DNA of 64,000 nt from UBA12170 sp964293475 (GTDB taxonomy: Bacteria; Bacteroidota; Bacteroidia; Bacteroidales; UBA12170). Within the stretch, counting starts at the first letter, position 1; every line of letters begins with the position of its first letter. The translations under genes and the position numbers were made by a program. The notes beneath the pieces are model-generated. The model was not told where the DNA came from. It saw nothing but the letters and a program-made list of their open reading frames with translations, and ran no database searches. The stretch is from contig CAXYYJ010000014.1 in NCBI GenBank assembly GCA_964293475.1, positions 29,320 through 93,319 of the forward strand, in the 5' to 3' direction. Shown here one piece after another: positions 35,404-43,741 of the stretch.

Positions 35404-37193
35404 AGCATATGAAGACGAAAAGCAATCATTATAAAAGAAACAATCTGATCCAATTGGTTTATGGGTTGGTGATTATTGTTGCCGTGAATATTATTTCGAA
35501 CTATGTCTATACCCGAATCGACCTAACCAGCGAAAAAAGATACACCCTCGCGCCTGCAACCAAAGACATGCTCAAAAACCTTGATGAATATGTGTTTTTT
35601 AAGGTTTATCTGGAAGGCGATTTCCCTGCCGGTTTCAAGCGATTGCGCAACGAAACCCGCGAAATGCTCAACGAGTTTAGAGCCTACAGCCGCTTTGTGG
35701 AGTTCGAATTTGTGGATCCCAGCGAAAGCAGCGACGAGAAAGAACGCAATAAAGTGTATCAGCTGCTGGTGGAAAAAGGGCTTCAGCCCACCAACCTGAA
35801 GGTGAACGAGAAAGAAGGCAACTCCGAGCAGCTCATTTTCCCTGGTGCCATAGTTTCGTATCTCAACAACGAAAGTGCTGTTGATTTGCTGAAAACCCGT
35901 CTGGGGATGCCCCCCGAAGAAGTGCTCAACAGCTCCATAGAGAATCTGGAGTTTACCTTAGCCAGCGTTATCAGACAACTGGCCGTAAAGACCCGTCCAG
36001 CGGTGGCTTTCATCGAAGGTCATGGCGAGCTGAGTAAGATAGAAACCGCCGATATTGGAAATGCACTGGCCGAGTACTATCGTGTGGAAAGGGTTCGAAT
36101 GAACGAGCAGCTGGGCAGTCTCACCGATTTTAAATCGTACGACACCACCGGACGAATCATCATCCGCAATAAATACGACGCCATTATCATTGCCAAACCC
36201 GACTCATCTTTTAGCGAGAAAGACAAGTTAATTTTAGACCAGTATTTAATGCGGGGAGGAAAAATCATCTGGTTCTTCGATCCCGTTTATGCCACCATGG
36301 ATAGTTTGCAACAAACCAGAACTACATTGGGTTTTGGCATGGATTTAAATCTCGACGACCTTTTCTTTAAATATGGCGTTCGTTTCAATCAGGAATTGCT
36401 CCTCGATCTCAATGCCCGTCCAATTCCCATTGTTACAGGCATGGTGGGCGACCAACCCAAGCAGGAGTTTTTGCCCTGGTATTATTTCCCGGTAATATCC
36501 GCCAGCAGCAAACATCCCATAGTGAACAACCTGAACTCCATCATGACCGATTTTCCCTGCACGCTCGATACCGTTGCTGCAGCGGGATTAAAGAAAACGT
36601 CGCTTCTGGCTTCCTCATCCTACAGCAGGGCTGCCAAGGCACCAGTACTCATCGATTTGCAAATGATGGACAATTATCCCAAATCGCCCCGGTGGAATCA
36701 GTTTGCCAGCACATTCAATCTGCCTCCGAAAATGGTGGCCGTTTTGGTCGAAGGAAGTTTTAAATCGTTGTTTGCCAATAGAATACCCCCGCAATTGGCC
36801 AATAACGACAGCATAGGTTTTAAAACAGAAAGCAAGGAAACCAGCCAGATTTTTGTTTCCGATGGCGATATTGTCCGCAATCAACTTCATTATAGCAAGG
36901 GCTATCCACTGCCTCTTGGATTCGATCAGTTTACGCGCGAAAACTTTGGGAATAAGGACTTTGTACTCAACGCACTGAATTATTTAATAGATGAAGATGG
37001 TTTAATCAGCATCAGGAGCCGTGAAATAAAAATCCGTCTCCTCGATAAAAACAGGCTGGACAAGAAAATGGCATTGGTAAAAACCATCAACGTTTTGGTT
37101 CCTGTGCTCATCATTGCCTTGTTTGGTTTCGTTTTGCAATGGCGCCGGAGGAGAAAGTTTGTTGTTGGCCAAAAGCCAAAAAAAGGACAGTGA
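35397..37193 (+). CDS. gldG: gliding-motility-associated ABC transporter auxiliary protein GldG
   Basis: This is a 598-residue protein with a membrane segment near each end (LIQLVYGLVIIVAVNIISNYVYT near residue 18, and VLVPVLIIALFGFVLQWRRRRK near 570) and a large extracytoplasmic body. It begins with the GldG signature YVYTRIDLTSEKRYTLAPATKDMLKNLDEYVFFKVYLEGDFPAGFKRLRNE. The middle contains AFIEGHGELSKIETADIGNAL and the IIIAKPDSSFSEKDKLILDQYLMRGGKIIWFFDPV block typical of the IFT52/GldG fold. It is coupled to gldF. The start could also be the second ATG at 35409. Confidence 0.92.
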   Translation: MVKHMKTKSNHYKRNNLIQLVYGLVIIVAVNIISNYVYTRIDLTSEKRYTLAPATKDMLKNLDEYVFFKVYLEGDFPAGFKRLRNETREMLNEFRAYSRFVEFEFVDPSESSDEKERNKVYQLLVEKGLQPTNLKVNEKEGNSEQLIFPGAIVSYLNNESAVDLLKTRLGMPPEEVLNSSIENLEFTLASVIRQLAVKTRPAVAFIEGHGELSKIETADIGNALAEYYRVERVRMNEQLGSLTDFKSYDTTGRIIIRNKYDAIIIAKPDSSFSEKDKLILDQYLMRGGKIIWFFDPVYATMDSLQQTRTTLGFGMDLNLDDLFFKYGVRFNQELLLDLNARPIPIVTGMVGDQPKQEFLPWYYFPVISASSKHPIVNNLNSIMTDFPCTLDTVAAAGLKKTSLLASSSYSRAAKAPVLIDLQMMDNYPKSPRWNQFASTFNLPPKMVAVLVEGSFKSLFANRIPPQLANNDSIGFKTESKETSQIFVSDGDIVRNQLHYSKGYPLPLGFDQFTRENFGNKDFVLNALNYLIDEDGLISIRSREIKIRLLDKNRLDKKMALVKTINVLVPVLIIALFGFVLQWRRRRKFVVGQKPKKGQ

Positions 37194-37294
37194 TATAAAT
37201 ATTGACAAAAATAAATCTGAAAATAGAGGCCAATTGGTATGACTGAAGCCCATGCTTACTGCTTAGCCAATTTCCTGTAGAAACAGAAATATTT

Positions 37295-37302
37295 TACCTT
37301 TG
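37295..37302 (+). promoter_or_regulatory. TAnnTTTG promoter element (BRO-family remnant)
   Basis: TACCTTTG is a perfect -7 box, 17 bases before the ATG at 37320. The truncated gene therefore still has an apparently intact promoter. Confidence 0.45.
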
Positions 37303-37319
37303 CCATTAATAATTTGTAT

Positions 37320-37643
37320 ATGGGTATCATCAGGTTATTTGAGAGTAAAAAAGTCCGCTCTGAGTGGAGCGAAAATGAGCAGCAGTGGTTTTTTTCGATA
37401 ATTGATGTCATTGAAATCCTTACAGAAAGCCAAAGGCCAAGAAAATACTGGGCTGATTTAAAGAAAAAGCTGCTGCAAGAAGGGTTTGAGCAGTTGTCCG
37501 AAAAAATCGGACAACTGAAAATGGAAGCTTCTGATGGTAAAAAATATCTTACTGATGTTGCAGATGTAAAAACGTTACTTCGTATAATTCAGTCGATTCC
37601 ATTATCTCAAGAGGATTTTAGCAAAAGGTTCTACTTTTTGTGA
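37320..37643 (+). pseudogene. truncated BRO-N / antirepressor-like (DinD-type) gene
   Basis: This frame encodes 107 residues with the N-terminal BRO domain of phage antirepressor-like and DNA-damage-inducible-protein-D-like proteins. It reads IRLFESKKVRSEWSENEQQWFFSIIDVIEILTES, then PRKYWADLKKKL and ASDGKKYLTDVADVKTLLRIIQSIP. Full-length relatives are about 250-300 residues and continue after the QSIP motif with more BRO and a C-terminal domain. Here the similarity stops abruptly after QSIPLSQEDF and a stop codon follows. It is inserted between gldG and the DUF4340 gene, which normally adjoin, so it looks like a remnant of a mobile or phage-derived gene. A shortened but functional product cannot be excluded. 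Confidence 0.7.
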
Positions 37644-37992
37644 ACAAATTAAGAACTAAAATATCCAAATTTGTTAAAATATGACTTGAAAAGCTAATAT
37701 CTAACCCACAAGAAAGTAATGACAAATTGTTGAAAATATGATAAATAAAGAAATGATATCGCTAGAAAAGAAAAATGTGCAGTTAGAAACAGACGATTGC
37801 TATCGCCGGAAAAACAGTTGCCTGGTTGAAAGCGGCATGTCAATAAAAAGCTTTATTCTTTATAAAAACCAATGAGTGGGGTCTACCCCTTATATCAAAA
37901 GTAAAACGTTAAGTAAAAATAATTTTTTAAAGCAATCATCGTTTATAACCTGTTGAACCACAACAATTATTTGATTTTTAAAAGCAATATCA
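37644..37992. other. 349-base region after the BRO remnant
   Basis: This region is AT-rich and holds only a 45-codon frame at 37738-37875 (MINKEMISLEKKNVQLE...). It bears at most a vague likeness to the C-terminal LEKKTGK-type segment of BRO/DinD-like proteins and may be decayed remnant sequence. No terminator or repeat was recognised. Confidence 0.35.
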
Positions 37993-39045
37993 ATGAATAA
38001 AAATAAAATATTTCTTATCATAGTTTTGGTGCTCATTGCGGTGGCAGCGAGTTTTGTAATTACCGATAAAACCACAACCTTATTTGGCGAAGACTCAGGT
38101 TTTGCAGTAAAAGATACGGCCAATATTGTAAAAATTTTTATGGTCGACAAAAACAACCAATCGGTATTGTTTGAGAGAACTGAGAAAGGTTGGTTGCTCA
38201 ATAAGGATCAAAAAGCCCATGAGAAGAATATGGCTATGTTATTGAATACCATTAAGAATCTGGAAGTTAAGTATCCTGTTCCGCAAAAAGCCCATAATAA
38301 TATTGTGAAAGCCATGGCCGGAACTGCCGTTAAAGTGGAGGTTTACACCAACGATTATTACATCAAAATAGGTTCTTTGCAGCTGTTTCAATATGTGAAT
38401 AAGGAATCCGTGTTCTATGTGGGTTCGGCCACTCAGGACAATCAGGGAACTTATATGCTGAAAGAAGGAGCCGACAGGCCTTATGTGGTTACCATTCCCG
38501 GTTTCAGGGGTTTTGTGGCTGCTCGTTTTACCACACAACCCAAAGACTGGCTCAGCCACGAAGTTTTTAAAATCCCCTATCAGCAAATTGCCGAAATTTA
38601 TATTGAAACTCCCGAACAACCTGCTAAATCATTTCAAATCAGAAAATTAGAATCAGGGTATGAAATTATGGCTTTGGCCAACCGGCAAATCCTTCAGGGT
38701 TATGATACCGTGGCTTTATTCACTTTCCTCGATTCCTTTAAAAATGTGAATTACGAAGCGCTGCTGGACGATATGCCTCAGACCAAAATCGATTCCATCC
38801 TTGGAAATCAACCCGTTCATATAATCAAGGTAACCAAAACCGATGGAACTGTGAACGAAATTAAGACCTACAGAATGTTCAGCCGCTACGACCAGGAAGA
38901 AATCTACGGTTATAAACCCGAATATGATTTAGACCGCATGTATGGGTGGCACAATAACCGTATGCTAATGATTCAGTATTTTGTTTTCGATAAAATTACC
39001 CGTCCCATCGACTTTTTCACGCCCTCCGGAATAAAAACAGAATGA
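37993..39045 (+). CDS. DUF4340 domain-containing protein
   Basis: This is a 350-residue protein with one N-terminal membrane segment (KIFLIIVLVLIAVAASFVI) and an extracytoplasmic domain. The layout fits DUF4340: AVKDTANIVKIFMVDKNNQSVLFERTEKGWLLNKDQKAHEKNMAMLLNTIKNLEVKYPV (the repeated strand-plus-helix unit of the family), and later FKIPYQQIAEIYIETPEQPAKSFQIRKLESGYEI. DUF4340 proteins commonly accompany GldF/GldG-type ABC systems, which fits the neighbours at 34672-37193. The truncated BRO gene has been placed between them. Its last four bases overlap the ATG of the flippase gene. Confidence 0.8.
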   Translation: MNKNKIFLIIVLVLIAVAASFVITDKTTTLFGEDSGFAVKDTANIVKIFMVDKNNQSVLFERTEKGWLLNKDQKAHEKNMAMLLNTIKNLEVKYPVPQKAHNNIVKAMAGTAVKVEVYTNDYYIKIGSLQLFQYVNKESVFYVGSATQDNQGTYMLKEGADRPYVVTIPGFRGFVAARFTTQPKDWLSHEVFKIPYQQIAEIYIETPEQPAKSFQIRKLESGYEIMALANRQILQGYDTVALFTFLDSFKNVNYEALLDDMPQTKIDSILGNQPVHIIKVTKTDGTVNEIKTYRMFSRYDQEEIYGYKPEYDLDRMYGWHNNRMLMIQYFVFDKITRPIDFFTPSGIKTE

Positions 39046-40301
39046 CAGTTCAAGGTGTAAAATCGGGTTTTTTTGGCCCTGTTCTTACCATCATGAGCGG
39101 GAGCACGCTGGCACAGCTCATTCCCTTGCTCACAGAACCCATTCTTGCCCGACTTTTTACCCCAATGGAATTCGGTATTCTAGCCCTGTTTCTGGCCGTA
39201 GCTACCATTTTTGCTTCTGTAGCCACCGGGCGCTACGAAATGGCTGTGGTTTTGCCATTGAAAGATGATGAAGCCATAAACATTGTTGCCTTGTCGCTGA
39301 TAATCACCATTTTCATGACCTTGCTTTCGGGTCTGATGGTGCTATTTCTGGGGGAAAACATTGCCCGCTGGGCCGGAAGTCCCGAGCTAAATGCTTTTTT
39401 AAAATGGGTCCCCCTTTTTGTATTTATCAGCGGATTGTTTCAGACATTCAATCAGTGGGCCACCCGAAAGAAATCTTACCGAAATATTGCAGCATCCAAA
39501 ATCAGTCAAAGCTCCACCAACGGGGCAATGAGTGTTGGGGCTGGTTTTGCAGGATGGGGAAGTATTGGGCTCATTTTCGGACAAATAGCAGGTTGGTTTA
39601 TGGGATTCGTTCCACTTTTTGTGAAGTTTTGGAGAAACGACCGCAAACTCTTGTCCCTGGTTCAAAAAAATGAAGTTAATAGGTTAGCTAAAAAATATTC
39701 CGATTTCCCTCGCATCAACTCCATGCATGTTTTAACAGATATTGGTCAACAGAGTTTGGTTAATTTCATTATTTCGCGGTTCTATTCGGGCGAAATTCTG
39801 GGATTCTACAGCCGCATGATTCGCATTGTGAAAGTTCCCGCAGGGTTTATTGGAGCTGCTGTGGGTCAGGTTTTTTTCCAGCAAGCTAGCGAACAATGGC
39901 AGAAAGACCAGAACATCAGAAACCTGCTTACAAATCAAATGAAGATAGTTGGGATTTTTGGATTGCCGATTTTTATAATTCTGGCGTTGTTTGGCCCTCA
40001 GATTTTCGGCTTTGTGCTGGGCGATGCCTGGATGGTTGCCGGACAATACGCACAGATATTGAGCCCCTGGTTGTTTCTGAATTTTCTCATCTCTCCATTT
40101 TCTCACATCCCACTGATAGTCAACAGGCAAAAGAGATTTTTCATGTTCAGTTTTATTATGAATATTTTGGTCATTCTCGCCTTTTTATCGGGCTATTTAA
40201 TGAAAGAGGATATTATTTTCAGCCTGATTCTGGTAACTATTATTCAGGTTGTATTTCACCTGTATCTGGGGTGGTGGTTCTATAAAATTTCAAAGGCTTA
40301 A
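39042..40301 (+). CDS. polysaccharide/oligosaccharide flippase, Wzx-like (MATE/MVF superfamily)
   Basis: This is a 419-residue inner-membrane protein with about 12 hydrophobic segments. It starts FFGPVLTIMSGSTLAQLIPLLTEPILARLFTPMEFGILALFLAVATIFASVATGRYEMAVVLP, the typical opening of Wzx-like and lipopolysaccharide biosynthesis flippases (the GRYE block is characteristic). It probably translocates lipid-linked sugars across the inner membrane. No glycosyltransferases are adjacent. The start overlaps the DUF4340 stop by 4 bases (ATGA), so they are coupled. Its last 62 bases overlap the 3' end of the convergent truB gene. Confidence 0.87.
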   Translation: MTVQGVKSGFFGPVLTIMSGSTLAQLIPLLTEPILARLFTPMEFGILALFLAVATIFASVATGRYEMAVVLPLKDDEAINIVALSLIITIFMTLLSGLMVLFLGENIARWAGSPELNAFLKWVPLFVFISGLFQTFNQWATRKKSYRNIAASKISQSSTNGAMSVGAGFAGWGSIGLIFGQIAGWFMGFVPLFVKFWRNDRKLLSLVQKNEVNRLAKKYSDFPRINSMHVLTDIGQQSLVNFIISRFYSGEILGFYSRMIRIVKVPAGFIGAAVGQVFFQQASEQWQKDQNIRNLLTNQMKIVGIFGLPIFIILALFGPQIFGFVLGDAWMVAGQYAQILSPWLFLNFLISPFSHIPLIVNRQKRFFMFSFIMNILVILAFLSGYLMKEDIIFSLILVTIIQVVFHLYLGWWFYKISKA

Positions 40302-41052
40302 CATTTTCGCGGTGATGTGGAGCCCGGGGTTTGTAATTTTTTTCATCAAAAACATCGGGCCATAGTTCGTGAACGATGGCTTTAAAGGCTTCAGGGGTCA
40401 CGGCATTTTCTATGGAGAAATTACCAATGCGGGTGCGGCGAAGCGCAGTTAGATGAGCACCCGAGTTCATTCTTTGCCCAAAATCACGAGCCAGCGAACG
40501 GATATAGGTCCCTTTGGTGCAAACTACCCTGAAATCGACTTCGGGCAATTCGATTCTTGTTATTTCAAACTCTTTAATTTCGATGGATTTGGGTTCGAGC
40601 TCCGGGGTTTTTTCTTGTCTCGCCAAATCGTAAGCACGTTTTCCTTTTACCTTAACCGCCGAAAAAATTGGGGGAACCTGCAATTGGTGTCCCAAAAAAG
40701 ATTCTGCTGTTTGCCTAACAAGTTCAGCAGTAATATGTTCTGTTGGAAAATAAGCATCAATGGCCTTTTCCTGATCGAACCCTGGTGTGGTGGCTCCCAG
40801 ATAAAAAGTTCCCGTGTATTCCTTTTCCTGAGCCTGATATTTCTCTATGTCTTTGGTGGCTTTTCCGGTGCAAAGAATCAGCAATCCTGTGGCCAAAGGG
40901 TCTAAAGTGCCCGCATGTCCAACCTTGCTGCGTTTAACGCCTGCAATTCTCGAGACCAAATAGCGCACCGAGCTCACCACATTAAAACTGGTCCACTCGT
41001 AGGGCTTGTCAATCAACAGCACATGGCCTTCTGTAAAATCGGGTTTTTGCAA
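40240..41052 (-). CDS. truB: tRNA pseudouridine-55 synthase TruB
   Basis: TruB makes pseudouridine at position 55 in the T-loop of tRNAs. It is 270 residues, within the usual range for the short form. The catalytic motif is GHAGTLDPLATGLL, with Asp51 equivalent to E. coli Asp48. Other conserved blocks are LLIDKPYEWTSFNVV, YTGTFYLGATT, QVPPIFSAVKVKGKRAYDLAR and VVCTKGTYIRSLARDFG. There is no ATG upstream of the conserved N-terminus, so a TTG at 41052 appears to be the start. The last ~20 codons extend antisense into the end of the flippase gene. Confidence 0.95.
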   Translation of the reverse strand: MQKPDFTEGHVLLIDKPYEWTSFNVVSSVRYLVSRIAGVKRSKVGHAGTLDPLATGLLILCTGKATKDIEKYQAQEKEYTGTFYLGATTPGFDQEKAIDAYFPTEHITAELVRQTAESFLGHQLQVPPIFSAVKVKGKRAYDLARQEKTPELEPKSIEIKEFEITRIELPEVDFRVVCTKGTYIRSLARDFGQRMNSGAHLTALRRTRIGNFSIENAVTPEAFKAIVHELWPDVFDEKNYKPRAPHHRENVKPLKFYRTTTPDTGEIQPE

Positions 41053-41116
41053 TGGTGTAGATTTTAATGGTTTATGGAAATATTATTTACGGTAAGAGCA
41101 GAATAAAAAATCGCGT

Positions 41117-41143
41117 AAAATAAAACATCCCGCTATTGCGGAT
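41117..41143 (-). terminator. possible terminator after ftsX-DUF3098
   Basis: On the minus strand an imperfect hairpin (ATCCGC / GCGGGAT, one bulged base) is followed by a T-rich stretch (GTTTTATTTT). It sits between the DUF3098 stop and the truB start. Confidence 0.4.
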
Positions 41144-41193
41144 AGGGCGTGGATAATCAGGCAAAACTGAAATAACTAAAGGCAGTCGATGGA

Positions 41194-41448
41194 TTAACTG
41201 CGCTTCATGATGGCATAAATTTCTACGCCAAAACCGGCCAGAATTAATATTGGAGCCAGAGTTAAACGTTGAAAATTAAACACGCCCGGATTGAACTGAT
41301 CGGGGGAGCTAGAGCCACCGCCAATCATTAAAATGAGCCCCAGGAGAATGAGTCCAAGACCGATAAACAGGAATTTATAGTTTTCCTTGCTAAAGATAAA
41401 ATCGTCTTTTCTTTCCACATCCTGTTTTGGATTTTCTGTATTGCTCAT
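41194..41448 (-). CDS. DUF3098 small membrane protein
   Basis: This is an 84-residue protein with two membrane segments: YKFLFIGLGLILLGLILMIGGG and LTLAPILILAGFGVEIYAIM. DFIFSKENYKFL and PGVFNFQRLTLAP are the family signature of DUF3098, found next to ftsX in many Bacteroidota. The ATG at 41448 (MSNTENP) is used. The frame also contains an ATG at 41487 that would overlap the ftsX stop by 17 bases and add 13 residues. Its role is unknown; an accessory role with FtsX is suggested only by conserved neighbourhood. Confidence 0.88.
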   Translation of the reverse strand: MSNTENPKQDVERKDDFIFSKENYKFLFIGLGLILLGLILMIGGGSSSPDQFNPGVFNFQRLTLAPILILAGFGVEIYAIMKRS

Positions 41449-41470
41449 GGCACTATTTTTTTCAGTTTTT

Positions 41471-42346
41471 TTATTGATATAATTCATCGGGTCTTGCTTT
41501 AAGATATTTATTTACTGCATAATAATTTGAAAGCCAGGTAATAAGAACCCCTGCAACCACCACAAAGGCAAATAACATGGCAATAAGGGTGAAATCGCTC
41601 AAGGTGACCAGCTCAGGAATTTGCTGGAATAGAAAGTATAAAATCCCAACCAAAGCCACGGAAGCTATGAGAGCCGATATGAGTCCGTGAAGGATTCCGG
41701 TGATAACAAAGGGCATCCTGATAAACGATTTGGTGGCGCCCACAAGCTGCATACTTCTGATGAGAAAACGCTTGGAATATACCGAAAGCCTGATGGTATT
41801 GTTGATGAGTGCAATGGCAATAATGAGAAGTAAAGAGCTGAAAATGAGAATAAAAAATCCTATTTTACGAACGTTTTGATTGATTAGTTCCACCAGCGAT
41901 TCCTGATAATAAACCTCTTTAATGTCCTCGTTCAGCAGCAGTCTTTTTTCAATAACTTTTAGGCTGTCGATATTGGCATAATCGGCATTCAGATGCAAAT
42001 CGATGCTGGGCAACAGTGGATTATAGCCCAAAAAGCCAATAAAATCTTCCCCCAGTTCCTTTTGCAATTCCTTGGCGGCATCTTGTGGGGTAATGTATTC
42101 GGTAAATTTCACAAACTCCGAAGCGTCCAAAGTCTTCTTCAACTCCATGATTTTGGCTTCTTTCACCCCCGAATTCATAATGATGCTAAAGCCAATATTT
42201 TCGCGCACATGATCGCCTAATTTCTTGCTGTTCAATATCAAAAGGCCCAATAACCCCAGCATAAACAACACCAGCGTGATGCTCACAATGGTGGTGAGGT
42301 AGGAGGATTGCAGTTTTCGTTTATTGACTTTTCTTTGCGGTTTCAT
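41471..42346 (-). CDS. ftsX: cell division protein FtsX
   Basis: This is a 291-residue membrane protein of the FtsEX complex that activates peptidoglycan hydrolases during division. It has an N-terminal membrane segment (LTTIVSITLVLFMLGLLGLLIL), an extracytoplasmic loop (~50-165) and three C-terminal membrane segments (FFILIFSSLLLIIAIALI, ITGILHGLISALIASVALVGILYFLF, LIAMLFAFVVVAGVLITWL). The motif NNTIRLSVYSKRFLIRSMQLVGATKSFIRMPFV is the FtsX coupling region. The first gene of the pair with DUF3098; ftsE is not in the window. Confidence 0.93.
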   Translation of the reverse strand: MKPQRKVNKRKLQSSYLTTIVSITLVLFMLGLLGLLILNSKKLGDHVRENIGFSIIMNSGVKEAKIMELKKTLDASEFVKFTEYITPQDAAKELQKELGEDFIGFLGYNPLLPSIDLHLNADYANIDSLKVIEKRLLLNEDIKEVYYQESLVELINQNVRKIGFFILIFSSLLLIIAIALINNTIRLSVYSKRFLIRSMQLVGATKSFIRMPFVITGILHGLISALIASVALVGILYFLFQQIPELVTLSDFTLIAMLFAFVVVAGVLITWLSNYYAVNKYLKARPDELYQ

Positions 42347-42547
42347 CGGGGTGATTTAGTGCGCTAAATTAATAAAAACTGAATTATATTAAATTTAATA
42401 ATTGTTAAGCCAAAAGACGATACCTAAATTTCAAACCTGGGGTTGATTTTATCCGGTGTTTCAAAATCAGGAAACACGCGTAAGATGAGAATGCTCCACA
42501 AGAAAACGAGCTTTTGCGGGAACTATAAAAGCTTCACTATTTGAATT

Positions 42548-43636
42548 TTACAAGCTGGGATAGGTTCTGAATTTCTCTATTTTCTCTCCTTCGGCGGTGG
42601 TATAGTAGCCGCATAAATCGGCAGAAAGACAGCTGTGAACGGGTAAAATTTCGAGCAAGTCTCCTGGTTGAATTTGGCGTACAAAGTTTTCGTTGGCCAA
42701 AATAATACCATGTTCCTGACTTAGCGAAATAACCGGAAACCCATCCGCAATTTTCCCGCCTGGCATCACTGCCCAGCCAAACACTTTTCGGTCGGCAAAA
42801 ATCATCGAATCCTTTGATAAATGAACTGCGCCACCATAGATAACTATTTCATTACGATGGGGGTAAACTCCAATTACCGGACAGCGAACCCGAAAGGCAA
42901 TATCTGATTCTTCGCACGATTTCAATTCTAATTGCATCAAATCGTTGAACACAAAATTTCCGGGTCTCCACTCGTCAATTCCTTGAAAATGAGATGCGAA
43001 CGCCGATGATGGGGTGTCGCCCATGCTAATTTGCAGATTGGGGTATTGTTCTGCATAAGTCTCCTTGAGCCAGACCATAATTTGCCGTGCTTGTTCAAAC
43101 TGCTCCTGTCCCATCTCCCTGTTTGCAGCCCCGTAATTATTGCCCGTATGACTCAAAAAACCACCAAAACTCAAATGGCTGGCTTCATTTAAAATGCTCA
43201 GCAAGGCATCTATTTGTTGTGTATTTTTATAAAACACCCCGCTTCTTCCATAACCGGTGTCTATTTCTATAAAAATGGTCAGGGGATTTTTAACCTGCTG
43301 TTTAATAGCCAACAAGCTCAAAGGATGATCCACTGTAAGGCTCAGGCTGGCTTTTTCTGCCAAGCGGTTGGCTGTTTCCAACTCGTTCACGTTCACAGGA
43401 ATGGCCACGCAAATATCTGCCCAGCCATGCTCAAAAAAGTATTCACCCATGCTCAGCGACGAAACTGCGCAACGATTCACTCCGGCTTTTGCAAACCAAT
43501 CCGCAATTTCGGCCGATTGATGTGTCTTGAAATGTGGGCGGAAAATAACATCGTTTTTGGCGCACAATTCCGCCATTCTAAGTATGTTTTTCATGGCAAT
43601 TTGCCGATCGACTATAGGAGAAGGTTGAGTTAACAT
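42548..43636 (-). CDS. PLP-dependent enzyme, D-threonine aldolase / D-serine dehydratase-like
   Basis: This is a 362-residue fold-type III PLP enzyme. The PLP lysine is Lys37 in IFRPHFKTHQS, the N-terminal alanine-racemase-type barrel signature of this family. ISMGDTPSSAF is the phosphate-binding segment. The C-terminal beta domain has the metal-binding motif VHSCLSADLCGYY. Its H334-x-C336 spacing resembles the zinc ligands His-x-Cys of eukaryotic-type D-serine dehydratase rather than the His-x-Asp of D-threonine aldolases. Either activity, or a related D-amino acid reaction, is possible. It is a single gene with a promoter 16 bases upstream. Confidence 0.88.
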   Translation of the reverse strand: MLTQPSPIVDRQIAMKNILRMAELCAKNDVIFRPHFKTHQSAEIADWFAKAGVNRCAVSSLSMGEYFFEHGWADICVAIPVNVNELETANRLAEKASLSLTVDHPLSLLAIKQQVKNPLTIFIEIDTGYGRSGVFYKNTQQIDALLSILNEASHLSFGGFLSHTGNNYGAANREMGQEQFEQARQIMVWLKETYAEQYPNLQISMGDTPSSAFASHFQGIDEWRPGNFVFNDLMQLELKSCEESDIAFRVRCPVIGVYPHRNEIVIYGGAVHLSKDSMIFADRKVFGWAVMPGGKIADGFPVISLSQEHGIILANENFVRQIQPGDLLEILPVHSCLSADLCGYYTTAEGEKIEKFRTYPSL

Positions 43637-43651
43637 GGATTAAGTTTTGGC

Positions 43652-43659
43652 CAAAATTA
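43652..43659 (-). promoter_or_regulatory. TAnnTTTG promoter element (PLP enzyme gene)
   Basis: On the minus strand TAATTTTG is a perfect -7 box with 15 bases to the ATG at 43636, so the leader would be very short. Confidence 0.5.
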
Positions 43660-43741
43660 TAGAAATATGAAGCTCGGGAATGATTTGATTGAGTAAAAAA
43701 TTTAGTCGGGTTGGAACAGGTTTATTTCTTTATTTTGCCCC

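Noticed and set aside
37738..37875. 45-codon frame MINKEMISLEKK... after the BRO remnant
   Set aside because: Similarity to the C-terminal part of BRO-family proteins is too faint to claim. It is kept only as a note on the intergenic region.
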